Source of the DNA: Aquificaceae bacterium
GTDB lineage: Bacteria; Aquificota; Aquificia; Aquificales; Aquificaceae
Length of the DNA: 33,122 bases
Direction: 5' to 3'
Assembly: GCA_015490155.1 (NCBI GenBank)
Contig: WFYI01000045.1
Span: forward strand, 1 to 33,122
This document shows, piece after piece, positions 7,793-15,837 of this stretch. How positions within the stretch are numbered: position 1 is the stretch's first letter; the number at the start of each line of letters is the position of its first letter. The notes beneath the pieces are model-generated. The model saw nothing but the letters and a program-made list of their open reading frames with translations, did no database searches and was not told the DNA's origin. The position numbers and the translations under genes are program-made.

Positions 7793-8664
7793 CCTTCGGA
7801 ACTGGCTTTGAGTATCTTATATCTCGCACTTACACCCTCGTCCTGAAACGCCCTTACCATCTCCGAACCCACCTTGTCTTCTTCAGACTCACATATAGCG
7901 CACACAGTTGGACCCGCTCCGCTCAGGAATACCCCGTAAGCCCCCGCTTCGTATCCGGCCGATAGGACTTCGTTAAAGCCCTTTACAAGAGCTGCCCTTT
8001 TGGGCTGGTGTAGTTTGTCTCTGACCGCCTCTTTTATAAGCCCGTATTCTCTACCGAGAAGCGCAGCGATAAATAAACTTGCCCTCTGGACATTAAAGAC
8101 TACCTCTTCCCTGCTGAACCTCTTTTTTAGGGCATTCCTCGCCCTTTCGGTGGAAAGTTCGAAGTCCGGTATCACGAAAACCAGCTTAAGTTCAGAGGGA
8201 AAGTCAAATCTGGAGTAGAACACCTTATCTCCGTCTACCGCACTTACGGTAAAGCCTCCCACCAACGCAGGCAATAGATTATCGGGATGAGGTTCAAACT
8301 CAAAGGCAAGCTTTAGCTTATCCTCCACGGAGAGGTTAACACCGGTTAGTCGCAGGGCGCACTCTATACCTCCAACTATAGCGGTTGCAGATGAACCGAG
8401 ACCGCGAGCCACGGGAACAGAGTTAAACTGCTTTAGCTCCAAAGGGGTTTCCCTTACTCCCAAAATCTCACATACCCTTTTGTAAACGCGTATGAACAGG
8501 TTGCTTTCGTCCGCAGGTAAGCTCTTTCCTTCGTTTCCGAAAATCTGAACCCTGTAGCTGTCCGAGTGCCTTACCTCAAAAACGTTGTAAAGCTCAAGGG
8601 CTAACCCGAAGGTATCAAAGCCCGCTCCAAAGTTCGTGGTGGTGGCGGGAACATCTATCTCCAT
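7774..8664 (-). CDS. thrB: Homoserine kinase
   Basis: GHMP-family kinase that phosphorylates L-homoserine to O-phosphohomoserine in threonine synthesis. The 296-residue protein starts MEIDVPATTTNFGAGFDTFG, the usual N-terminal strand and GxGFD turn. The phosphate-binding loop PVARGLGSSATA lies at 84-95, and the C-terminal GHMP motif SGAGPTV follows at about 249-255. No Shine-Dalgarno precedes the ATG; TAAAAT at 8672-8677 lies at the distance expected for a near-leaderless transcript. The gene is 26 bases after the HD-GYP gene on the same strand and overlaps coaX by 19 bases. No other threonine gene is adjacent, in keeping with the scattered operons of this lineage. Confidence 0.94.
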   Translation of the reverse strand: MEIDVPATTTNFGAGFDTFGLALELYNVFEVRHSDSYRVQIFGNEGKSLPADESNLFIRVYKRVCEILGVRETPLELKQFNSVPVARGLGSSATAIVGGIECALRLTGVNLSVEDKLKLAFEFEPHPDNLLPALVGGFTVSAVDGDKVFYSRFDFPSELKLVFVIPDFELSTERARNALKKRFSREEVVFNVQRASLFIAALLGREYGLIKEAVRDKLHQPKRAALVKGFNEVLSAGYEAGAYGVFLSGAGPTVCAICESEEDKVGSEMVRAFQDEGVSARYKILKASSEGCKVKY

Positions 8665-8671
8665 CTCTGTA

Positions 8672-8677
8672 ATTTTA
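8672..8677 (-). promoter_or_regulatory. -10 element for a near-leaderless thrB transcript
   Basis: TAAAAT on the minus strand ends 7 bases before the thrB ATG at 8664, which predicts a transcript start at about 8665. There is no Shine-Dalgarno before the ATG and no convincing -35 at 16-18 bases, so the call rests on spacing and on the same pattern at other genes here. Confidence 0.4.
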
Positions 8678-8690
8678 ATTGCTACGGAGC

Positions 8691-9800
8691 TTATTCGGAG
8701 AACAAAAGGTCGAGTTCGAGGGTAAATGCCCTTCTCCTGCTAAATCGCATAATCATCTCAAGTATCTCCTTTGCGCTCTTAAAATCTCTCGGATAGTTGT
8801 TCTGGAGGTAGGACACCTCTACACCCTGTTCCTTCATAAAGGCTACAACGTGCTTTACCTTTTCCGGAGGAGGGATAAAAGGGGCTATAACCGCAAACTC
8901 ATCACCGCCGATACGGAATATAAGGGGGCTATCTATGTCCAACACGTCCTCCTTCATGAGCTTCACTATCGTATCTTTAAGGTCGTGCATAGAACAGCAT
9001 TCCATATTTATAGCTCTCACGAGGAGTGCTAAAGCCTCGTTCCCCTTAGTCCAGCCCTTCTCGAGGTTTATCTTCGATAGGTTCTTTATATCAAAGACGG
9101 TGAGACAGAACTCCTCTCTCTGTTCTATGAACGCGTTCAGCGTGGGCAGGAAAAGGTCTCCCTTTATGGCGCCTGTGGAGTCTATAAAGTAAAAACTCCA
9201 TCGTATCTTTTCAACATCTTGAGATGTAAAACTCGTATGCCAAGGAACTGACTTTAAGTTGGAAAGAACCTTTATGGCGTAGGGAACTATATCCGGGTCA
9301 AAGTGCTTACCTGCAAGCTCCTCCAACTCTTGAAAAGCCTCTTCCCAGGTTTTACTCTTTTTGTATATACGGCGGGCTGTCATAGCCTCGAAGGAATCCG
9401 CTACCGTGTAAACCCTTGCGAGGATGGGAATATCATTACCCTTCTTACCGAAAGGATAACCGCTACCGTCGTACTTTTCCTGATGATACAAAAGCACGTC
9501 TAAGCACTCCGGGGGTATTTCATTATCCTTTATAAGCTCGTAGCCTATTTTAACGTGGAGCTTCATTATCTCAAACTCCTCTTTGGTAAGCTTTGCGGGT
9601 TTTAGGAGTATAACGTCTGGGATACCTATCTTGCCTATGTCGTGGATTAAGCCCCCTATGTACAAGCCGTGGAGTTCCTTCTCAGTAAGTCCCATAGCCA
9701 TGGCTATCTGCATGGCGTAATGTACACCCCTCTCCGTATGACCTCTTGTGTATACATCCCTCACCTCAAGAGACTTTATGAGGAATTCAAAGTTTAACAT
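8691..9800 (-). CDS. Cyclic-di-GMP protein: HD-GYP followed by GGDEF
   Basis: 369-residue soluble protein with two opposing cyclic-di-GMP domains. The HD-GYP phosphodiesterase domain occupies about 5-180: His21 (GHTERG), His53-Asp54 (HDIGKIG), His82 with GYE, and [11 protein letters not shown] at 106-116, all apparently intact. The second half (about 200-369) is a compact diguanylate-cyclase-like domain: [10 protein letters not shown] in place of the usual FDiDhFKxiN, then GW-TKGNEAL for GH-xGDxxL, and an intact GGDEF at 298-302. The usual DxLTxLxNR entry is degraded, and no RxxD inhibitory site is seen five residues before GGDEF. It may therefore be a cyclase, a GTP sensor for the phosphodiesterase, or inactive. 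No sensor or membrane domain is present. It is divergent from hisA. Confidence 0.88.
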   Translation of the reverse strand: MLNFEFLIKSLEVRDVYTRGHTERGVHYAMQIAMAMGLTEKELHGLYIGGLIHDIGKIGIPDVILLKPAKLTKEEFEIMKLHVKIGYELIKDNEIPPECLDVLLYHQEKYDGSGYPFGKKGNDIPILARVYTVADSFEAMTARRIYKKSKTWEEAFQELEELAGKHFDPDIVPYAIKVLSNLKSVPWHTSFTSQDVEKIRWSFYFIDSTGAIKGDLFLPTLNAFIEQREEFCLTVFDIKNLSKINLEKGWTKGNEALALLVRAINMECCSMHDLKDTIVKLMKEDVLDIDSPLIFRIGGDEFAVIAPFIPPPEKVKHVVAFMKEQGVEVSYLQNNYPRDFKSAKEILEMIMRFSRRRAFTLELDLLFSE

Positions 9801-9824
9801 TTTATTTTAATCCCATAAGGTTAA

Positions 9825-9855
9825 ATTATAATTGAACTAAGGTTCGCAATATAAT
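9825..9855. promoter_or_regulatory. Divergent promoter region between HD-GYP gene and hisA
   Basis: The 69-base gap holds two TATAAT elements. The palindrome AATTATAATT (9824-9833) gives TATAAT on both strands and could serve the HD-GYP gene on the minus strand (18-base leader). A second TATAAT at 9850-9855 on the plus strand would start hisA transcription near 9862, giving an 8-base leader. The -35 matches are weak (TTATAA at 9826-9831 with an 18-base spacer for hisA). Confidence 0.4.
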
Positions 9856-9869
9856 CTATATCAGGTAAG

Positions 9870-10577
9870 ATGGATTTGAGGAGCTTCGTAATACCCGCAA
9901 TAGACATAAAAGAGGGTAAACTCGTAAGGCTTTACAGGGGGGAGTTTAGCAAGCTCAAGGAGTACGATAAAGACCTGATAGAGACCGCTACGTGGTTCAA
10001 CGACATGGGCTTTAAGAGACTACACCTGGTAGACCTCGACGGTGCGGAAGGAGGAAAGCCGAAAAATCTGGACAAGATACTTGCCATAAGAAAGGTATTC
10101 TCCCGCGAGATTGAGTTCGGCGGAGGGATAAGGAGTTACGAGACAGCAAAGCTCTTATTTGAAGAGGGCATAGACTACATAGTTATAGGAACTTTGGCTA
10201 TCAAGAGACCTGACGAGTTTGAGAAAATCTTAGAAAGGTATCCCGACAGGGTGATACTCTCTATAGACTCGAGGTACGGGAAGGTTGCAGTAGGTGGGTG
10301 GAAAGAGGAAAGCGCTTTATCTCCGGAGGAACTGGCGGTTAGGTACGAGGATAAACCCGTATGGGGTTACCTGTACACCATAATAGAGAGAGATGGCAGC
10401 CTTGAGGGCGTGGACGAAAACCCTTACAGGGAGATTAAGGAGGTTGTAGATAAGCCGGTTCTCGCCTCCGGAGGTGTATCCTCTCTTGAGGACATAAAAC
10501 GGCTTTACGAGATAGTTGACGGCGTGGTGGTGGGCAAAGCCATCTACGAGGGGAGCATAGACATAGCCTCTATATAG
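9870..10577 (+). CDS. hisA: ProFAR isomerase (phosphoribosylformimino-AICAR ribotide isomerase)
   Basis: HisA carries out the Amadori rearrangement of N'-5'-ProFAR to PRFAR in histidine synthesis. The 235-residue TIM barrel shows the two catalytic aspartates, Asp12 in VIPAIDIKEGK and Asp133 in LSIDSRYG, plus phosphate-binding EFGGGIRS (near 82-89), Trp144 after a Gly-Gly pair, TIIERDGSLEGVD (170-182) and ASGGVSS (199-205). The start at 9870 has only weak Shine-Dalgarno potential (AGGT); a TATAAT lies 14 bases upstream. Its 3' end overlaps the 3' end of the convergent ribF gene by 8 bases. No other his gene is nearby. Confidence 0.96.
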   Translation: MDLRSFVIPAIDIKEGKLVRLYRGEFSKLKEYDKDLIETATWFNDMGFKRLHLVDLDGAEGGKPKNLDKILAIRKVFSREIEFGGGIRSYETAKLLFEEGIDYIVIGTLAIKRPDEFEKILERYPDRVILSIDSRYGKVAVGGWKEESALSPEELAVRYEDKPVWGYLYTIIERDGSLEGVDENPYREIKEVVDKPVLASGGVSSLEDIKRLYEIVDGVVVGKAIYEGSIDIASI

Positions 10578-11517
10578 CTACCTTCCTTGCGATTTCTATA
10601 TCTTTGTTTATCTGCCTCTTGAGTTCCTCAACGCTGTTGAACTTCATCTCAGGTCTGATAAACTCCAAAAACTCTACCTTGATTTTCCTCCCCCTTATGT
10701 TTTCGTCGAAGTCAAGTATGTGAACCTCGAGAACCCTTTTATCTCCGCCGAAGGTGGGTCTTATTCCGTAATTTGCAACACCTTTGTAGGTTTCGTTCAC
10801 CCTAACCGCGTAAACTCCTTCCCTTAAACACAGGTTATCCGTCCCCTTTAGATTGGCAGTAGGAAAACCTATCTTAGAGCCTCTTCCGTCTCCTGATACC
10901 ACTTTGCGTTTTATAAAGTAGTTTCTACCTAAAAAAGTCTTGACCTCCCTGAGCCTGCCTTCGTGCAGAAGCCTCCTGATAAGGGTACTGCTTACGATAT
11001 GCCCCTCTATCTGGAAAGGTGCTACGGTATCCACCTCAAATCCCAATTTCTCTCCGATTTCCCTCGCAAGCTCTATCTCTCCCTCTCTCCTGTACCCGAA
11101 CCTCCAATCGTATCCCACCAAAAGGTATCTGCACCTGAGCTTTTCGTAAAGTATCTCTTCAAGGAAGTCTCTTGCGGAAATCTTTGAGAATTTTTCGTCA
11201 AACTTCACGAAGGAAAAGTAATCTATCTCCTCCCTTTCGACAAGCTCCACCTTTTCGTCTATATCAGAAAGCTCACAGGTTAGGAGCTTTGGAGCTATAA
11301 CCTTTAGAGGGTGAGGGCAGAAAGTAAGAACGAGGCTCTTAAGTCCCCTTTTGTGGGCGTTGTCTTTGAGCTTGTCCACGAGGTACTTATGTCCCAGATG
11401 AAATCCGTCGAAGTTACCTACGGTTATGGCTGTATCTATGTCGAGGCTGTTCAAAGCCTCCAGGTCTTCTTTAAGGGGACAGCTCTCGCTTCCGAGTTTG
11501 AGGAAGAAAGTTTTCAT
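10570..11517 (-). CDS. ribF: Bifunctional riboflavin kinase / FAD synthetase
   Basis: Converts riboflavin to FMN and FMN to FAD. From the ATG at 11517 the protein has 315 residues, the normal size. The N-terminal nucleotidyltransferase domain has VGNFDGFHLGH (33-43), the (H/T)xGH-type site, and ISSTxIR-like VSSTLIRRLL later on. The C-terminal flavokinase domain has GRGSKIGFPTANL, YGIRPTFGG and LEVHILDFD. An open frame continues 23 codons further upstream to 11586, but that part has no similarity to the family, whereas MKTFFLKLGS is a natural N-terminus. Upstream Shine-Dalgarno is weak. It is divergent from the ribosomal cluster. Confidence 0.93.
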   Translation of the reverse strand: MKTFFLKLGSESCPLKEDLEALNSLDIDTAITVGNFDGFHLGHKYLVDKLKDNAHKRGLKSLVLTFCPHPLKVIAPKLLTCELSDIDEKVELVEREEIDYFSFVKFDEKFSKISARDFLEEILYEKLRCRYLLVGYDWRFGYRREGEIELAREIGEKLGFEVDTVAPFQIEGHIVSSTLIRRLLHEGRLREVKTFLGRNYFIKRKVVSGDGRGSKIGFPTANLKGTDNLCLREGVYAVRVNETYKGVANYGIRPTFGGDKRVLEVHILDFDENIRGRKIKVEFLEFIRPEMKFNSVEELKRQINKDIEIARKVAI

Positions 11518-11638
11518 CTCACAGTTTATAAATTCTAAAGCTTTTCTCGTTCGCCGTTCAAATAAGGTGTTCACACATAGCCACACTACACAAACAAGGG
11601 CTTTACTGACCCCTATTCACAGGAAGCAGATATTCGGC

Positions 11639-11667
11639 TTGATTTAGGAAAGTTTAGATGTTATCAT
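11639..11667 (+). promoter_or_regulatory. Probable promoter of the rplN-led ribosomal cluster
   Basis: TTGATT (11639-11644) and TATCAT (11662-11667) are separated by 17 bases in the gap between ribF and rplN, placing transcription start near 11674 and giving a leader of about 41 bases. A GGGGTGA near 11701-11707 can serve as the Shine-Dalgarno for rplN. No long hairpin or leader gene was noticed in the leader. Confidence 0.45.
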
Positions 11668-11714
11668 AATGTTTTGTCTCTTTAAAGGAACAAGAACTTT
11701 CGGGGTGATTAATT

Positions 11715-12080
11715 ATGATACAAAGGCAAGGCTATACGAACGTTGCCGACAACTCGGGGGCAAAGAAGGTTAGGATTATAGGGATACCTTACGCCCCGAG
11801 AAAGTACGCAACGCTGGGAGATGTGGTTACCGTGACCGTTAAGGACGCTATGCCCAACGGTGCGGCAAAGAAGGGTAAGATTTACAGGGCTGTTGTGGTT
11901 AGAACCGCAAAGGAAGTTAGGAGAGAGGACGGAAGTTACATAAAGTTTGACGATAACGCGGTAGTCCTCCTGAATCAGTACGGAGAGCCTCTGGGAACGC
12001 GTATTCTCGGTCCCATAGCGAGGGAAGTTAGGAACAGAGGCTTCACCAAGATAGCTTCCTTGGCACCGGAGGTAGTTTAA
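11715..12080 (+). CDS. rplN: 50S ribosomal protein L14 (uL14)
   Basis: 121-residue L14, one shorter than the common 122. It begins [18 protein letters not shown], where the family has MIQ-x-x-(T/S)-x-L-x-VADNSGA, and contains the [26 protein letters not shown] stretch (not quoted further) that contacts 16S rRNA at bridge B8, then [15 protein letters not shown]. It is the first gene of this cluster; upstream is ribF on the other strand, so the S10 operon genes (rplP, rpmC, rpsQ) that precede rplN in most bacteria are not here. Its TAA overlaps the rplX ATG by one base. Confidence 0.98.
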   Translation: MIQRQGYTNVADNSGAKKVRIIGIPYAPRKYATLGDVVTVTVKDAMPNGAAKKGKIYRAVVVRTAKEVRREDGSYIKFDDNAVVLLNQYGEPLGTRILGPIAREVRNRGFTKIASLAPEVV

Positions 12081-12439
12081 TGGCAGCTAAGATAAAGAAA
12101 GGCGATACGGTAATGGTTGTAAGAGGTAAGAAAACGAACAAGGGTTACACGGGCAAGGTTCTGGAAGTGACAAAGGACAGAAGCAGAGTCGTAGTGGAAG
12201 GGCTAAACATAGTCAAGAAGCACCTCAAGGAGATTCCCAATGTTCGCGAGGGTGGTATATACGAGGTCGAGGCTCCCCTTCACGTGAGCAACGTTATGCT
12301 CGTATGCCCCAACTGTAACGAACCCACAAGAGTGGGTTTTAGGATAGTGGAAGAGAAGAAAGTCATCAGAAAGTACAGGTATTGTAAGAAATGTAACGAA
12401 AACATAGACCTTGTGAGTGAGAAAGAGAAGAGAGGTTAA
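12080..12439 (+). CDS. rplX: 50S ribosomal protein L24 (uL24), zinc-ribbon form
   Basis: 119-residue L24 that initiates 50S assembly by binding the 5' end of 23S rRNA. The KOW motif is at about 5-33 ([21 protein letters not shown] region), followed by GLNIVKKH. Unlike many mesophile proteins it has two CxxC pairs, Cys76/Cys79 (CPNC) and Cys102/Cys105 (CKKC), bracketing the conserved PTRVGFR segment, so it probably binds zinc. The start overlaps the rplN stop (TAATG), with GGAGG inside the end of rplN. Confidence 0.97.
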   Translation: MAAKIKKGDTVMVVRGKKTNKGYTGKVLEVTKDRSRVVVEGLNIVKKHLKEIPNVREGGIYEVEAPLHVSNVMLVCPNCNEPTRVGFRIVEEKKVIRKYRYCKKCNENIDLVSEKEKRG

Positions 12440-12444
12440 GAGTT

Positions 12445-13014
12445 ATGGCTACAGCGGTTGAGACAAAGTACGTTCCCAGACTTTACAAGAAATATACCGA
12501 TGAGGTAGTCCCGAGACTCGTTCAGAAGTTCGGCTACGAAAACCCGATGGAAGTTCCCAAGCTCGTGAAGATAGTCGTAAACATGGGTGTCGGAGAAGCT
12601 GTTCAGGACATCAAACTCCTTGAGAGAGCTATGGAAGACCTGAAGCTGATAACGGGACAGCAACCTGTAATCAGAAGAGCTAAGAAATCGGAAGCGGGTT
12701 TTAAGCTCAGAAAGGGTATGCCCGTGGGTGCCAAGGTGACGCTGAGGAAAGAGAGGATGTGGGACTTCCTTGATAGGGTTATATCCGTAGCCCTGCCGAG
12801 GGTTAAGGACTTTAAGGGGCTAAACCCCCGTTCCTTTGACGGAAGGGGTAACTACGCCTTCGGAATATCTGAGCAGATTGTTTTCCCGGAGATAGACTAC
12901 GACAAGGTGGACAGGATAAGGGGACTGGACATAGCCATAAACACCACAGCCGAGACGGACGAGGAGGCTCTGTGGCTCCTGTCCCTCTTAGGTTTGCCTA
13001 TAAGAGCGTTTTGA
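12445..13014 (+). CDS. rplE: 50S ribosomal protein L5 (uL5)
   Basis: L5 binds 5S rRNA and forms part of the central protuberance. The 189-residue protein is about ten longer than the E. coli form, mainly at the N-terminus. Recognisable segments are [35 protein letters not shown]-type [12 protein letters not shown], the [10 protein letters not shown] loop, [20 protein letters not shown] and the closing [12 protein letters not shown]. It starts five bases after rplX and ends ten bases before rpsN. Confidence 0.98.
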   Translation: MATAVETKYVPRLYKKYTDEVVPRLVQKFGYENPMEVPKLVKIVVNMGVGEAVQDIKLLERAMEDLKLITGQQPVIRRAKKSEAGFKLRKGMPVGAKVTLRKERMWDFLDRVISVALPRVKDFKGLNPRSFDGRGNYAFGISEQIVFPEIDYDKVDRIRGLDIAINTTAETDEEALWLLSLLGLPIRAF

Positions 13015-13024
13015 GGAGGTAATT

Positions 13025-13213
13025 ATGCCGAAGAAAGGTAAGATAGCTAAAGACCTTAAGTACTATCCCAAGTTCACTTCAAGGAAGAAAAACAGATGTC
13101 CCATATGCGGAAGACCGAGAGGGTTCTTAAGGTACTTCAACATGTGTAGGCTCTGTTTTAGAGAGAGGGCGCTCAGGGGTGAGCTGCCCGGAGTTAGGAA
13201 ATCCAGCTGGTAA
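13025..13213 (+). CDS. rpsN: 30S ribosomal protein S14, zinc form (uS14)
   Basis: Short 62-residue S14 of the zinc-binding type (often called rpsZ/rpsN type Z), as in thermophiles and Gram-positives, instead of the roughly 100-residue zinc-free form. The four ligands are Cys25, Cys28, Cys41 and Cys44 ([20 protein letters not shown]). It sits in the 30S head near S3 and S10. A strong GAGGAGG lies before the ATG. The gene is in its usual place between rplE and rpsH. Confidence 0.98.
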   Translation: MPKKGKIAKDLKYYPKFTSRKKNRCPICGRPRGFLRYFNMCRLCFRERALRGELPGVRKSSW

Positions 13214-13228
13214 TTGGAGGTATAAGGT

Positions 13229-13639
13229 ATGGACCCCGTAGCAGACATGTTCTCGGCGATGAAAAACGCCATAATGCGTAGAAAGGATTACGTTGATGTT
13301 CCGTCTTCAAAGCTAAAGGAGAATATCCTTGAAGTCCTGAAAAAGGAAGGCTTCATAAAGGATTGGGAAAGGTTACAGGACGAGAATCACACCAAAGGAA
13401 CTCAGTACACGCTCAGGATACATTTTAAGTACCTTGATGCGAGGAAGGAAAAGAGCGCATTAACGGGACTTGTAAAGGTATCAAAGCCCGGTAAAAGGGT
13501 TTACTCTCCCAACAGAACCGTTCCCTACGTCAAAAGGGGATTGGGTGTGGCTATTTTGTCTACGGACAGAGGTGTTATAACAGACCACGAGGCAAGAAAG
13601 CTCAAAAAGGGCGGAGAGGTCATAGCTTTCGTATGGTGA
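13229..13639 (+). CDS. rpsH: 30S ribosomal protein S8 (uS8)
   Basis: 136-residue S8, a primary binder of 16S rRNA helix 21 in the 30S platform. The start reads [27 protein letters not shown] in the usual position of DPIADMLTRIRNA, and the protein ends with the family signature [20 protein letters not shown] and GGEVIAFVW. In E. coli S8 also represses this operon by binding its mRNA; I did not find an obvious helix-21 mimic here. GGAGG precedes the start. Confidence 0.98.
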   Translation: MDPVADMFSAMKNAIMRRKDYVDVPSSKLKENILEVLKKEGFIKDWERLQDENHTKGTQYTLRIHFKYLDARKEKSALTGLVKVSKPGKRVYSPNRTVPYVKRGLGVAILSTDRGVITDHEARKLKKGGEVIAFVW

Positions 13640-13649
13640 GGAGGTAACA

Positions 13650-14195
13650 ATGTCAAGGATTGGAAAGAACCCCATACCTATACCCGACGGTGTGAAAGTA
13701 AACCTGAGCGGGAATACGGTGTCCGTCGAGGGTCCAAAAGGAAAGCTCTCTATGGAGATACACCCGGACATGAAGGTTGAGGTGGACGATAAGGAAAAGG
13801 TTATAAGAGTGTCCAGACCAACGGAGAGGTCTCACCACAAGGCTTTACACGGCACAACCGCAGCCCTAATCAGGAACATGGTCAAAGGCGTATCCGAAGG
13901 ATTTACGAAGGTTCTTGAGCTTCATGGTCTCGGGTACAGGGCTTCCATGAAGGGAAACGCCCTTGAGCTTAACCTCGGCAAATCCCATCCGGACATATAC
14001 CCGGTTCCAGAAGGTATAAAGATAGAGGTGAAAGGAAACGAGATACACATAAGCGGAATAGACAAGCAAAGAGTTGGACAGGTGGCCGCCGAGATAAGGC
14101 ACCTTAGAAAGCCTGACCCCTACAAAGGTAAAGGTATAAGGTACAAAGGAGAATCTCTCAAACTCAAGCCCGGAAAAGCCGCGGGTAAGAAGTAA
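13650..14195 (+). CDS. rplF: 50S ribosomal protein L6 (uL6)
   Basis: 181-residue L6, a two-domain protein near the factor-binding site of the 50S subunit. The start [20 protein letters not shown] is typical, and the C-terminal signature [14 protein letters not shown] is present with the final KPGKAAGKK tail. The start has GAGGAGG eight bases upstream; the gap to rpsH is ten bases. Confidence 0.98.
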   Translation: MSRIGKNPIPIPDGVKVNLSGNTVSVEGPKGKLSMEIHPDMKVEVDDKEKVIRVSRPTERSHHKALHGTTAALIRNMVKGVSEGFTKVLELHGLGYRASMKGNALELNLGKSHPDIYPVPEGIKIEVKGNEIHISGIDKQRVGQVAAEIRHLRKPDPYKGKGIRYKGESLKLKPGKAAGKK

Positions 14196-14206
14196 GGAGG
14201 ATAGAC

Positions 14207-14578
14207 ATGGCTAAGCTTGATAGACACTTAAAAAGGGAAAGAAGGCATAAAAGAATCAGAAAGAAGATTTCCGGAACCCCTGAAAGACCGAGGCTCTGCA
14301 TACATAGGAGCTTGAACCACCTCAGAGCGCAAATAGTGGACGACCTGCAGGGGCATACGCTCGTATCCGCATCTACTCTTGATAAGGACTACGAAAAACT
14401 CGCGGGCAAAAGGGGCGGCAAGTCCATTGAGGCAGCTCAGTACCTTGCGGAGGTTCTAGTTAAAAAGGCTACGGAAAAGGGAATAAAGCGTGTCGTGTTT
14501 GACAGGGGCGGTTTTAAGTATCACGGGAAAATCAAGGCTTTTGCGGACAAGTGTAGAGAGCTGGGACTGGAGTTTTAA
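14207..14578 (+). CDS. rplR: 50S ribosomal protein L18 (uL18)
   Basis: 123-residue L18, which with L5 anchors 5S rRNA in the central protuberance. The basic N-terminus ([17 protein letters not shown]) is followed by [20 protein letters not shown], the conserved strand, and the C-terminal [21 protein letters not shown] signature. GGAGG precedes the ATG; twelve bases separate it from rplF and from rpsE. Confidence 0.98.
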   Translation: MAKLDRHLKRERRHKRIRKKISGTPERPRLCIHRSLNHLRAQIVDDLQGHTLVSASTLDKDYEKLAGKRGGKSIEAAQYLAEVLVKKATEKGIKRVVFDRGGFKYHGKIKAFADKCRELGLEF

Positions 14579-14589
14579 GGAGGTTTTTC

Positions 14590-15210
14590 ATGGGTGGTAA
14601 GAACATAGACGCTCTAATTGACAAAAGGAGAAGGGAACTCGGTATAGCCGAGATGGTTGACGACCTTCAGCTTGAGGAAAGGCTTCTATACGCGAGAAGG
14701 ACTGCAAGGGTCACTAAGGGCGGTAGAAGGTTCGGCTTTAGCTCCATGGTTATAATCGGTGACAGGCGTGGTTTCGTGGGATTCGGACACGGAAAGGCTA
14801 AGGAGGTTCCCCTATCCATAGCAAAGGCTATAGAACAGGCGAAAAAGAAAATCATAAGGGTTCCCATAATTAACGGAACTGTCCCCCACGACGTTATAGG
14901 CAAGTTCGGACCGACGAAGATATTCGTCATGCCCGCAAGAAGGGGAACCGGTGTTGTCGCAGGTGGAGCGGCAAAACCCACCTTTGAACTGGCAGGGTAC
15001 ACGGACGTTCTTACGAAGATTGTGGGAAGCACAAACCCCAACAACGTGGTCAGGGCGGTTTTTGACGCCTTCCTTCAGTTGAAGACCCTTGAAGAGGTCG
15101 CTAAGGAAAGGGGCATTCCCGTTGAGGAGCTTCAGAGCAGGTATAACCTTTACGCTACACCTAAGTTGAAGGTTAAGACTTACTACCCTTGGAGGGGTAT
15201 CTATGGCTAA
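14590..15210 (+). CDS. rpsE: 30S ribosomal protein S5 (uS5), extended
   Basis: 206-residue S5, longer than the usual 160-175. The double-stranded RNA-binding-like domain starts near residue 27 (LEERLLYARRTARVTKGGRR) and has GRRFGFSSMVIIGD and GFVGFGHGKAKEVP; the C-terminal domain has RRGTGVVAGGAAK and GSTNPNNVVRAVFDAF. About 25 residues are added in front and about 25 behind (the tail reads [19 protein letters not shown]). S5 lines the mRNA entry channel and helps decoding accuracy. Its end overlaps rpmD by eight bases. Confidence 0.98.
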   Translation: MGGKNIDALIDKRRRELGIAEMVDDLQLEERLLYARRTARVTKGGRRFGFSSMVIIGDRRGFVGFGHGKAKEVPLSIAKAIEQAKKKIIRVPIINGTVPHDVIGKFGPTKIFVMPARRGTGVVAGGAAKPTFELAGYTDVLTKIVGSTNPNNVVRAVFDAFLQLKTLEEVAKERGIPVEELQSRYNLYATPKLKVKTYYPWRGIYG

Positions 15211-15391
15211 GAAGTTAAAGGTAACCCTCGTTAGAGGTTTGGCTGGAAAGAGGAAGGAGCACATACAGGCTGTAAGAAGCCTCGGGCTTAAGAAAGTAAG
15301 ACAGACGAGAGTACTTGAGGATAACCCCATGGTAAGGGGAAACATCCAAAAGGCGAGACACCTTGTAAGTGTGGAGGAGATTGAAGAATGA
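15203..15391 (+). CDS. rpmD: 50S ribosomal protein L30 (uL30)
   Basis: 62-residue L30 in its usual place between rpsE and rpl[21 protein letters not shown] is the family start (the G-x-x-x-x-x-x-x-T-x-x-x-L-G-L pattern) and [19 protein letters not shown] is the conserved middle. It overlaps the S5 stop by eight bases (start ATG at 15203 behind GGAGGGG) and the L15 start by four bases (ATGA), so all three are translationally coupled. Confidence 0.97.
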   Translation: MAKKLKVTLVRGLAGKRKEHIQAVRSLGLKKVRQTRVLEDNPMVRGNIQKARHLVSVEEIEE

Positions 15392-15837
15392 AACTTCACG
15401 AGCTTGCACCCAACGAAGGCGCTACGAGAAGTAAGAAGAGAGTAGGAAGAGGCATAGCCGCAGGTCAGGGTAAGACCGCCGGTAAAGGGCATAAGGGACA
15501 GACCTCAAGGTCTGGTGATAGAACCCTTCCCGCTTTCTTTGAGGGCGGACAGACACCCCTGCACCAGAGGATACCCAAAAGGGGCTTTGTTAACGTATTT
15601 AAGAAGTGCTACGCCACGGTGAACGTGAAAACCCTCGAGAAGCTCTTTGAAGACGGTGAGCAGATTACTCCGGAGGTTCTCGTTCAGAAGGGTGTGTGTC
15701 CCAAAGGCAAGCCCGTAAAGGTTTTGGGTGACGGTGAGCTGACGAAGAAGTTTACCGTAAAGGCTCACGCCTTTTCTAAAAGTGCAAAGGAGAAAATTGA
15801 GAAAGCCGGAGGCTCCTGCGAGGTAGTTCAGGGGTGA
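15388..15837 (+). CDS. rplO: 50S ribosomal protein L15 (uL15)
   Basis: 149-residue L15, a late-assembly 50S protein that reaches into the core by a Gly/Arg/Lys-rich extension. The first part [20 protein letters not shown] and [16 protein letters not shown] carries the family signature; [17 protein letters not shown] follows. It overlaps rpmD by four bases at the start and secY by four bases at the end (GTGA), showing unbroken coupling into the translocon gene. Confidence 0.98.
   Translation: MKLHELAPNEGATRSKKRVGRGIAAGQGKTAGKGHKGQTSRSGDRTLPAFFEGGQTPLHQRIPKRGFVNVFKKCYATVNVKTLEKLFEDGEQITPEVLVQKGVCPKGKPVKVLGDGELTKKFTVKAHAFSKSAKEKIEKAGGSCEVVQG

Noticed and set aside
11518-11586. N-terminal extension of ribF by 23 codons
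   Set aside because: The added residues do not resemble the RibF N-terminus, and the family begins at the ATG at 11517.
14812-15492. Minus-strand ORF of 226 codons across rpsE, rpmD and rplO
   Set aside because: It is antisense to three unmistakable ribosomal protein genes. Long antisense frames are expected from the codon bias here.
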